Origin: Saturnia japonica
Taxonomy: Eukaryota > Arthropoda > Insecta > Lepidoptera > Saturniidae
Length of the DNA: 64,000 bases
Assembly (NCBI GenBank): GCA_033032175.1
Contig: CM065304.1
Span: 29,642,653-29,706,652, forward strand
Direction: 5' to 3'
The translations under genes were made by a program, and so were the position numbers. Positions 49,901 to 61,900 of the stretch are shown one piece after another (the first letter of the stretch is position 1; every line of letters starts with the position of its first letter). The notes beneath the pieces are model-generated. The model worked only from the letters and a program-made list of their open reading frames with translations, made no database searches and was not told the origin of the DNA.

Positions 49901-52900
49901 TAACAAAACTGAAGAGTGTTTATGCTTCTTTGTTTGTTTAATTAAACACGCTAATCTCTGTATGTTATAATACAAGTTATTAAAAGTTAAAATAAAAAAA
50001 GGTTATATTGAGTCAACCATGAAAGATAGTCAAATGTTATTGCAGACTTTTTTTTAAGTTTTTAAGAGAAACAATTTCGTCACAGATGTTTATTGCGTAA
50101 CATTCACAATTTACGCAGCGCATGCAATGGAAGCTCTCAAAAGCAATTAATTTATCCCCGTTTTTGCAACATTTTTCATTGATGCTTCGCTCCTATTGGT
50201 CGTAGCGTGATGTTATGTAGCCTATGGACATATTCGATCAATTGCCTATCCAACAACAACAAAAAAATCCATTCGAACAAGTAGTTCCTGAGATTAGCGC
50301 GTTCAACCAAACAAAGAATCTCTTCAGCTTTATAATATTAGTATAGATCCATTATCATAGGTTTTTATGTAATACTGGTAGTGATTTGCGTGATATAACT
50401 TGGTTATTGTGCATAAGTGAAGTCAATTATAAATATAAACTGGAAGCATACATTTTGATGTGCCACAAAAACTCCCTACAAAGTTTTAACAAGGGAGCCA
50501 CGATCTTGTTGGGATATTGAATTTGTTCTAAGGTTGAAATCTATTGAGTTTACTCAGACTTTGCTGACTTATCGCAGCCTTAAGTTCCGAAATTGATATT
50601 TGTAGTCGCAAGCTTAGCATTTGCTCAGCTTTACCTGAGTAAAGTTCAAGTACATAGTATTCGAGGACTTCCGTAAAACTTGGGTATTATACGATTAAAA
50701 AAATAGTATAACATAATAGTAACCTAACAGTGATTTTATATACTTTTTAAATCAATTGTTACTATCAAATTCATCAGCTACATAATTTATGCAGATAGCT
50801 ACATATCGACAGTTAATTATCAACGAGCACTAGATAAATTGCCCTTATATCACACAGTCATGCTAATATCTTCACTGAACTATGAAGTTCATTAAATGAT
50901 TCAAACTTACGTTTTATAAACAAATTAGCTTTGAGCATTCAAATATTATAAGCCAACCCTATGTCGTACTTGAAATAACCAGCATAACCCAAAGGATAAT
51001 GTATAAAGCATTAGGCACGGGCGTCATATAACTTTGACATGGGAGGTGTAGGTTTGCACAAATGTAAACTAGTTATATTATAGGGACATTTCATTCTATC
51101 TAATCATCGACAACAGAGAAAGTAGACAAATTCTTGAGTCAATTGAAATGTATTCTAGGTAACAAAACTTGCGAAGTAGAAATAACTGAATACCCAAATA
51201 TGAATAAAAATTCTTGCGAGGCATATAGTATAAAACAGTAGACAAATACGATCAAGTGAACAGTTACTGTTGCATTATTTATTTATTACTTTTAGCTTCT
51301 GTAATACCTACTTCTTTTACTGCATTAAGTTAAGTGGAATTTGGATAAATTGACATTCTTGGAGTATAGTTTGAGCGTTACTGAGATATATTATTATTCG
51401 ACTATAAAATATTTGTAAATCATTTTTGATGCATATTTTTCTAGTGACAAACTATTTTTTTTAAATGAAACTTTTTTTGAAAGCAACGTTTTTCAACGCA
51501 ACGCGTTTCTGACGGAAAAAGAAAGAAAAATAATTAATTTACCATTGTCATTCGAAAAAGGGGATTTTATTCATAGATAATTTATTCACAAGAGAATAAA
51601 AACGTTTTAAATTTAGAACAAGCAAAAATTGTATAAAAAAGTTGCACGTATACCTTCTACGTGACAGAAGTGAACATTCTAGAAATATAAATCAATGATG
51701 GGTTTATTATTACTTGGGATTGTAGGTGTTCAACGTGGGTGTTAAACGTTCAAAATTTGTAGGTCTAATAGCTTTTAACATGAGGGGCCGAAAATAGCTC
51801 GAAAAGGTTCGTTTCAATATACACACTAGCCGGTGTCGCCCTTTTCGAACTTGGTCATGTGTCTAAAATTTAGACATTGGATAAAGAAAATAAAAAATTA
51901 TGCGTTTTCAAAATTATCTTTCAGTGAAAATACAAACAAGTGATTGTGAAAGATCGTTTTACATCGGATTTAAAGTTATTACAAACTAAAGGTGAAGACT
52001 AGGTTGCTATTATTTCATTTTGCAAATACAGAACATGAAACATACGTGCCAATAGGCATTGACTTATATATTACCTGAATTACCAATTTCAAATCAATGC
52101 AATATAGCCTATGGATATTTGAAATAACAATTACGGTAACTGAACTACCTACATCATTATTTAATCGACAAGACGATAAACGAAAACCAAAATGTATTAT
52201 TTTTGGTAAGTTAATTAACTTTTAAAATGTTCTTCCTCTACCCTGTTTAAACACTCTGAGCTCGCCGATGCTACCAAATTATTTTTGTGAATGTAAATGA
52301 ACAATTACATAACCCTCAGTGTGCGAGTCCAACTCGCACTTGGCCGGTTTTTTTTTCTTTTTTTATGTCTTTATAACCCGTTTTATTACCGTTACATTAC
52401 ACTGACTAATCTCTAAGCGTGAAAAAGTGTCACCGCCTAAGACGTTTTTTCGCAGTCAATGATAAAAAGTAGAGTACATAGCTTCACTGGCAGATAGCTG
52501 ATGTTATAAGGAGCAGCCTAGGCAACCTTTATTTTACAAAAACACAATTAGTGTTCCGAACAAATAACAAAAAGGAAACTGGCGTTTAAATAGCTTAACG
52601 CTGAGTAAACTATAACAGACAATACGCATTTTTATCTTTAATATAGCCGGCACCGGGGTAGCAAGATTCGCGCATGTGCCCGATCGATGGCATTCTCTAG
52701 TCCACGTGGGCAAAGCCGCGAGCACAGCTAGTGCTACAATAAAATAGACGAATAATTAATGGGCTAATTATATAATTCGACCTTATGATTCCGAGTTTAG
52801 TTTTTGAAGCAACAATTTTCGTTTCTTTTTACATTTATGCTTATTTAGATGCGAGATGTCTAACAAATTGTTAATTTTGTAGACAAGTCTTCAACTCGGT

Positions 52901-55900
52901 ATTCAAAACTTTTGTTCCGCAAAGGATGTTTCATGATCTGGAATCATGCAAACAAATTTACGTCGCTGATTTTTCATTCTATCATTATCTGTCAGGAGTG
53001 TTTGATGCATACGAAATGTTGCTTGAAGTGCAAAGAGTTATCTGACATATAATACTTGGCATTCTGAGTAAAGTTGTTCAGAGGCTAACGCCCTAGTATA
53101 GAAGTCATGACCTTTTAGACAGCTCTTGGAGCTCTTTCCAGATTAATAAATTTTTATTTTAAAGCACCACTTCGTTGATTCACATGCTTGTTGATTAGTT
53201 TGCATGTCAAACTCGTAAACCTATGTTTCGTCACCTGTAACAATGCGTTTCATGAATGTCGAGTCGGAATTTTTGGGACTAACTGATCGGCAACATATTT
53301 CATACCCAAGCATAAAATGATACGAATCGACTCGTGAGACAGAAAGTTCAGCAGCTATTTCTCTCCAATTTCAATGAGTATTTTCAGTTACTATTTTCTT
53401 CACTTTTGCGATGTTAACATATCTCGACCGCTTTTGAACGCTTTATACCACTCATAAGTACGTGTTTTTGATAAAGTTCTCCGATCACAAAATTCCATTG
53501 GCGATGCAAAATTTAAGACAAGCTCTTTGTTCGATGTATTTGTCCATTATGAAATTCGCAATACACATTAGATATGATCTAACTAAAAACAGCACTGTGT
53601 TCAATCTAAATGACCGAGGCAATTCATATTCCGCGCCAAACCAAAAAAAAATTGTTGTGCCAATCTAACAACAAAAGAAAAAAAATTTGGAACCTTAAAC
53701 AAATCATTAATTCTCGATACTTTTTTGACTGAATGTATGCGTACTCCAAAAAGTTTTTATTAATTTGTGAGTAAAAAGGAGTTTCATTCACTGTTATCGA
53801 TAACTAAAATGCCCTTTTTCGAGTGACAATGGTAAAAAAAAAAGTTTTCACCAGTCAAGTCAAGACACATTCGGTTTTTTAATTGTACTGACGCTATTCA
53901 GATTTTTTGTTTTCATTATGTTTTCAGTATAGTGACTCAGGATTGTATTACTCTGTTAAGATAAGATACAACAACACCGTGAAATCAGGCATTTTCATAT
54001 TGTAGAGATTAAATCACAGAAGTGCCAATAACTGGTCAATTTACCCTACGACGTTCATCTTTCAATCACGTTCAAATAGTTGTATGTTCCTAACGAATTA
54101 CTCATGGAACTTGATTATATCGTGGAATAGAACAAAGTCAATAAATGTTACAAATAATGTAAAATATTAACCTCTGGGATGACTCAAATATATTCACTGA
54201 TAGGAGTCTACATTGACCATGAGTCCTATAGTACATTTATAGTACTCGTTATTATAACGCGGACGGCTGGTAGTAATGAAGGTAATGATTGAACAGAACA
54301 ACTCGAGACAGTCGTCGCTAGAGGGCGTGGAAGGCGTCGGTGTTGGCGGACCCAAGGGCGAGGAGCTGGCTCGGTGCCTGCAGCGCGAGTTGGTCCGCGC
54401 GCGTCTTCACGCCGCCGAGCGGGAGGCGGCAGAGAGGGAGCTGACGGCGCGCATCACTGAACTAGAGAACGAAAACAAGAGTCTCAGGCGACAACGCGTA
54501 GACAACAACGTCGCACATCTCCAGGTAAGCTGACTGCGCCCCCCAACGCGCCCCTCACCACCTCATCGTGCTTCACCGTGAGGAAAGGAAACCCGCAAAG
54601 TAGTAACGTTGTTTACGAATGTGATTTATTTATACCAAAGATAAGTCACAGAGTAATGACTTTGTAGATTTCGGTCTACTTGGAGCAGTCTGACTGATGG
54701 CATACCTCCCTTCCCCAAACCCCTTCACCCTATAGCACATCGCAGCTAAATAAACTTGTGGTGTATTCCTGCGACGAGTAGGAATTGCCTAGATTATATG
54801 ATATAAAAAAAAAGTTTATTTATTTATTCGTGACACAACACATCAAAAACTAAAATTACTAATGAATGGTATAATAAAAATAGTATTACAATGATTTATT
54901 TGAAGAAGAAAAAATTGTGAAACTCAGCAACGTATTTACCCAGTACATTGTGTTACATTGAGTATGAAGCGTTTACTGTATTTAAATACAATGTGTGTAG
55001 CGGGTATTTAAGCGCGGGGTCTTGAACAACATGTTCAGAAGTGAGAGAGCCAAGCTAACGCGAGTTGCACCCACCCACCGGCCGCAGAGCCCGTCCGACC
55101 ATTCATACATATCGTGAACAACTCTGATGTAGTGATTCGCTTACGCGCCTCACTTTTCCGGAACAGTCTGCATCACAGCGGCGACTGACGATCAGTTTCC
55201 TCATTATTCCATGCTTCTACGTAATAACAAAAAACACTCAAAATTAACATAAAAGTCCAAAACGGCAAAATAAAATTTGAAATTCACCTAACGATCTTAA
55301 ATCGTTCATTTTTTTTAACACATACATAGTAAATAGAATTTAGATTCGGACATTAGCGAATCCTTTATTTCTTAAATTCTGCAACGAGTACCTTCATAAT
55401 TGTTATGATACGGATTCAAGCATAATTAAATTGAAATACATTTTACATCACTATCTTTTCATCTAAACAGTATTCATACATATCGTGAACAACTCTGATG
55501 TAGTGATTCGCTTACGCGCCTCACTTTTCCGGAACAGTCTGCATCACAGCGGCGACTGACGATCAGTTTCCTCATTATTCCATGCTTCTACGTAATAACA
55601 AAAAACACTCAAAATTAACATAAAAGTCCAAAACGGCAAAATAAAATTTGAAATTCACCTAACGATCTTAAATCGTTCATTTTTTTTAACACATACATAG
55701 TAAATAGAATTTAGATTCGGACATTAGCGAATCCTTTATTTCTTAAATTCTGCAACGAGTACCTTCATAATTGTTATGATACGGATTCAAGCATAATTAA
55801 ATTGAAATACATTTTACATCACTATCTTTTCATCTAAACAGTATTCATACATATCGTGAACAACTCTGATGTAGTGATTCGCTTACGCGCCTCACTTTTC

Positions 55901-58900
55901 CGGAACAGTCTGCATCACAGCGGCGACTGACGATCAGTTTCTTCATTATTCCATGCTTCTACGTAATAACAAAAAACACTCAAAATTAACATAAAAGTCC
56001 AAAACGGCAAAATAAAATTTGAAATTCACCTAACGATCTTAAATCGTTCATTTTTTTTAACACATACATAGTAAATAGAATTTAGATTCGGACATTAGCG
56101 AATCCTTTATTTCTTAAATTCTGCAACGAGTACCTTCATAATTGTTATGATACGGATTCAAGCATAATTAAATTGAAATACATTTTACATCACTATCTTT
56201 TCATCTAAACAGTATTCATACATATCGTGAACAACTCTGATGTAGTGATTCGCTTACGCGCCTCACTTTTCCGGAACAGTCTGCATCACAGCGGCGACTG
56301 ACGATCAGTTTCCTCATTATTCCATGCTTCTACGTAATAACAAAAAACACTCAAAATTAACATAAAAGTCCAAAACGGCAAAATAAAATTTGAAATTCAC
56401 CTAACGATCTTAAATCGTTCATTTTTTTTAACACATACATAGTAAATAGAATTTAGATTCGGACATTAGCGAATCCTTTATTTCTTAAATTCTGCAACGA
56501 GTACCTTCATAATTGTTATGATACGGATACAAGCATAATTAAATTGAAATACATTTTACATCACTATCTTTTCATCTAAACAGTATATTTATTTTTGTTA
56601 TTTAACTAGTAAATGTGTAGTGAGGTGAGGCGATGCAGTATTGTATTACATCATAGCAGGCTTCTAAGTACACGCAGTGAAACATTGTATGCCGTTAGCT
56701 TTCGCGTAAATAATTTACTCGTACTCAAAAATGTAATTCAAACTAACTCGTACTTACAATTTCTCCCTCTATGGTCGTTGAACCGCCTATTTTGAGGTCC
56801 TCCAAAAAATAAAACGACGAGATCGAGTTTAGACGTATATTGAAAACTTAAAAAAAATTACAAAGTCTAATAATAACCTATATATAATCGCATCGAATCT
56901 TGACACATGAATTGATGTTCGTATTTATTCCACTCATCTTTAAGTATTTTCGGAATGGGATGATCCCGACTTATACCAGCAAGCCAGAGTTTTTGAATGA
57001 AGACCTTGGCTGTTACGATGACAGGTGCTAGCCAACCCATAGGGTCGTAAATTCTAGCTATAGTTGATAGTATTGTCCTTTTTGTTTCTGAAGTTTTATA
57101 GTTTAGTTTTATTATGTATTGAAATTTATCAGTAACTCTGTTCCATCTTATACCCAATGTTTTTATCACGTCATCATTATTTAAAACATAAGTCTCCTCT
57201 GTATTTTCTTGTGCTCTTTCTATATATTTTAGAAAACCATTATTGTTACTTGTCCATTTTTGCATTTTAAAATTTCCACTCATCATAATTTTCATAATCT
57301 GTGTGTATTTTTCACGAGCTTCATCAAAATCGTCACTTCCAGACAGCAGATCGTCCATGTAGAAATCATTCTTTACTACTTCTAAACTAAAGGGTACATT
57401 TCTCTTTCATAGTTTGCCAGTTGTTGAATTGTTTTTGTCGCTAAATAAGGTGCACTTGCAGTGCCAAATGTTACTCTCGTAAGTTTATATTCCTTCAGTT
57501 CTCCGTTCTGTCTCCATAAGATTCTCTGTAGGTTTGCGCATTCTTTTGTAACTTTAATCTGTCTGTACATTTTAACACAATCAGCAACAAGAGCAACTTT
57601 GTGTTGACGCCATGTCATCACAATGTGTCTTAGATCACGCTGTATTGTCGGATCAACAAACATGTTATCGTTAAGTGAACATCCATTCGGATCCTTCATC
57701 GAAGCGTCGAAGACCACTCGTAAACGAGCGGTTGCACAACGTACTATGTATCTTCCTGTTTTATCTCGTTTATGTGTTCTTTCGTAGATGTTTTCACACT
57801 TTAGTTCTTCTTCTGTCATTCTGATTGTTCTTTTACAAGCTTCGTCTGACTCTATTTCCCAAAATTTCTTTAATAGTTTGTTTTCATCTTCTATATTTGT
57901 AGTATGCATGCTTAGGATTGTCTTTTCAGTTTCAGTGTGATTTGTAGTTACTTCTCGAGATAGGATCCAACCCAGTTGCGTTTTCTGTGCTTAGGGTGTA
58001 CCAGGTGGTCCAGTTTTCACACCACTTTGAAGAATTCTGCTGTATACTGCAGCACCCAAAAGTAAGTCTATCTTTCCCGGACTGGCGTATGTAGAATCTG
58101 CCAGTGGCAGACCTTGTATGTGTGGCCAATTTGCAGGCACATGCTTTGATGGTAGCAGCCGAGTTAATGTTCTCAATACGTAAGCATCCACGTACAGCTT
58201 GAATTGTTTCTCTGTATTAGACTGTAACGTGAATCTTACCATATAGTTAGTTTTTAATGCTTGTGTATCTCCTATGCCACTGATTGAACCATTAATTGTT
58301 TTTCTCTTTAGACCAAGTGTTTGTGTGGCAGATTCAATTATAAAAGACCCCTCAGAGCATTGGTCTATTAATGCTCGTAGTTGTAATTCTCTTCCGTTCT
58401 CTGCTCTAACTCTTACTATAGCCGTGGCTAGTAGTACTTTCGTTTTTTGTTTTGTAGCTAAGTATGTTACAACCTCTTCGTTTTCGTTTGTTTCTATGGA
58501 CTGTATGTGATTGTCAAAGTTTGAAGTTTCCCGTCTATGACTGCTAGTGTGTGCTGTGTTGATCTCGTTTTTATCTTCAGGAGGTGGATGTATTAAAGAA
58601 TGGTGCTTCTTACCACATGAATGACAACGAGCAGGATGTCTGCATTGTTTGATTCCGTGATAAGGAACTAGACAGTTATAGCACAACTGATTTCTTTCTA
58701 TAAAGTTTTTCTTTTCGTCGTAGTTCAAAGTAGCGAGTTGTTGGCATTTGTGTAAGTAGTGACCGTTGTTACAGTAGCTGCATCTCTCTTTACTAGTTGT
58801 AGTTTTAGTTGCATGGTAGACTTTCTTCTCTACTGTATTAATGTTCTGTCTAGAACGTATGTTGTTTACTCTGCTTGATTGAATTCCTACTAGTGATCTA

Positions 58901-61900
58901 AATTTTGTTTCTAAAAATTCGGTTAACATTTGCAATTTTGGTAGATTATCATCATTATCTCTGTTTATTTTCTCTTCCTATTGCTTATTTGATTCGCAGT
59001 CTAGTTTGTTTACTGTTAGATATATTATAATTGCATCCCAGTCTTCTGTATTGACATCTGCATTCATGCAATCTAAGGTAGTATCTAGTAAGTACTTTAT
59101 AGCGTTTGCCGACTAGTGAACTATACTTCTTATGGACATTAACTTATGTAAGTAAGCATTAACTATAACTCTTTTGTTACTAAATCTCTTTTTCAGCTTT
59201 TCCCATGCATGATCATAGTTTTTATCTGTTACTGGTATATTTCTAAGTAAGTTAGCCGCTTCTCCCACTACGTGCATTTTCAAATAATGTAGTTTCTGGA
59301 CGTTTGTTAACGCTTGGTTGTCGTGTATCAAAGATACAAACTGATCATGAAAAGAGTACCACTCTGTATATTCCGCTGAATGACGGAAATTTTAGTGCAG
59401 GGATCTTTACTTCCACAGGTTTAACACTTTCTGACGAACTTGGAAATCCGCTGCTGGTTTGCTCTTAAACTTCCCCAGTTATCTTCTAATAGTTGTAGCT
59501 TAGTTTTTGTATAATTTATAATTAATCTGTCCTTTGGAGTTTTCTTAAAGTTCGAATGAGCTCTTTTAATTTGATCCAACAAGTCCAACTGTGCACTAAT
59601 AATCGCATCCATGTTTACAAATTATTATTTTATTTCAAGTCCGATTTAATCACCACAGAATGTTACAAGTTGATTTTTCAAAGTCCAAATAACTGTAAGT
59701 TCGTAACACAAGTTTATCTAAGTCTTTGAATCGTACAATTTATCGTTGTTTTCGGAGCACTATTTTTAATTTAAATTGTTTAATGTAAATTGTATTTAAA
59801 GTTGTAGTAACTTTTTTTTTTGTTATTTTTGTAACAATTGTCGTTTTTGTACAAATAAGTTATATTATTATTAGAGTAAACACATTTATTATTGTTTGAT
59901 AACTTTTGTTATTGTAAGAATTTGTTAAAACTATTTACTTTTACACTTTATGAACTGTTACCTTTTTACAAACTGTTACTTTACAATTTACACAAAGTAA
60001 TTTTACTTTTTACAAACTGTTACTTTACACTTTACAAAAAAATATTATAACTTCACTCTTTACAGACTGTTTACTTTACACTTTCCAAGCTGTTACTTTT
60101 ACAAAAAGTCACTTTACACTTTAATTAGATCACTGGAACACTCACTTTACTATACTGACCGAACGGCTTACCTAACTAACCATTTCGCGTAACCGGCTAG
60201 GAGGACCATGAACCGCCTACTTTGAGGTCCTCCAAAAAATAAAACGACGAGCTCGAGTTTAGACGTATATTGAAAACTAAAAAAAATTTACAAAGTCTAA
60301 TAACCTATATATAATCGCATCGAATCTTCAAATGAGACGATCTCGAGTTCACTAGAAAGTACTTGAACTCGTAAACAGGTAGTAAACAACATGAATCATG
60401 ATTTTTTTAAAGTAGAGGAATAATCAATTTTTAGATGATTGCTTGTTGACAACGCAATCCAAGCGGTAATGTACTTTAAATGTGAATAAAAATAATGCTT
60501 CCTCGAAGCAATGAGATGATTTGGTATAATAAACATTCAGGATGAGTTGATAGCAGTGAAGTTGCGTGAGGCGGAAGCGAACCTCTCGCTGAAGGAGCTC
60601 CGGCAGCGCGTCACCGACCTGTCTGAAGCTTGGCAACGACATCTCCAAGTAAGTTATCTATCTATTTATACATAACCCGCTTCTACATGTTATACGCAAC
60701 CCATTGCTCCATCAAATACATATGTTTGTTTTATGAAGTGAAAACTTCTTTAGCATCGTTGTGATTTCAAAGATGATGAAACGAAAAAGCTCCAAAATAC
60801 CTCAGTGCCTCAAGACGAAAGTCTTTGACCAGTGTGTGTTGCCAGTGATGACATACGGCACAGAGACGTGGTCGCTTACTGTGGGCCTCATAAGAAAGCT
60901 CAAGGTCGCTCAGCGAGCTATGGAGAGGGCTATGCTTGGTGTTTCCCTACGAGATCGAATCAGAAATGAGGAGATCCGTAGACAAACTAAGGTCACCGAC
61001 ATAGCCAAAAGGATTAGCAAGTTGAAGTGGCAGTGGGCGGGGCATGTGCCAGTTTGGAGGGCTGACGGCCGTTGGGACAGAAAGGTTCTCGAGTGGAAAC
61101 CACGTACCGGAAAGCGCAGCGTAGGACGGCCCCCCACTAGATGGAAAGACGACATAATAAAGGTCGCTGGGAGCCGTTGGGTGCAGGCCGCACAAGATCG
61201 GTCGCTCTGGAGATCTATGGGGGAGGCCTATGTTCAGTAGTGGACGTCCTGCGGCTGAAATGATGATAATGATGATCATATATTATACTTAAAATATGTA
61301 TATAAAAATATATTATATGTAAATAAATGTTATATGTTTAATAAAACCTAATCTTGTATATATAATTAATTGATCACGTTTTAATTTTGGATTTTTACTT
61401 TTCGATGAACTGTTGTTTTATTGGTCTCTTGTTCCCAGTCGCATCGCTGAAGTATTTGCCAGCGTCAATGTTTTATATTCGGCATCGATATTATCTTCAT
61501 TAATATATAAGAAACTATATTAATATAATATTTGTTCCACCGTCTAAATACATTTCTTATTAACTAGTGACTCATATACAGGTGAGCCAGAAAGTACGAT
61601 TTTAAAAACACTCTTGCGTTTGAACCTTATGAGCGGGGGCTGCGCGGGTGGTGGGGATGAGAAGCTCGGTTCTCGGAAATTTAGTCGCGACGGATCACTT
61701 CACCGGAGCGCTGCGTGCATTCTGCGTTAAACATTATTAATTATTATATAAATGGCGATTCGTGCGCTATTGTTCGACGTTTATTTCGGCGTGACAAATG
61801 ACGTGACGTGATACATGACGTAAATCAGTGTCCGAAGGAAAGTGTGATTCGATCGTGGGTCAGAAAGTTCGAAGCTACTGGTTCGACTCTCAAACAGAAG

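Larger units (their letters stand above)
56779..60330 (-). mobile_element. BEL/Pao LTR retrotransposon, internally deleted
   Basis: About 120 bases at 56779-56901 and 60209-60328 are near-identical (GAGGTCCTCCAAAAAATAAA, GACGAG.TCGAGTTTAGACG, TATATAATCGCATCGAATCT), in the same orientation at the two ends of a minus-strand gag-pol. They are the 3' ends of its LTRs. Right next to the right-hand LTR, the minus strand at 60208-60191 reads TGGTCCTCCTAGCCGGTT, a primer-site-like TGG start. The left LTR joins directly to mid-pol, so the rest of pol (RNase H, integrase) and the 5' part of that LTR are deleted. The right edge of the 5' LTR beyond 60328 is not fixed. Confidence 0.75.

Noticed and set aside
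55101..56585. 371-bp units as tandem LTRs or as a CRISPR-like or protein repeat
   Set aside because: No spacers, no TG...CA ends with primer site, and no frame open across a unit.
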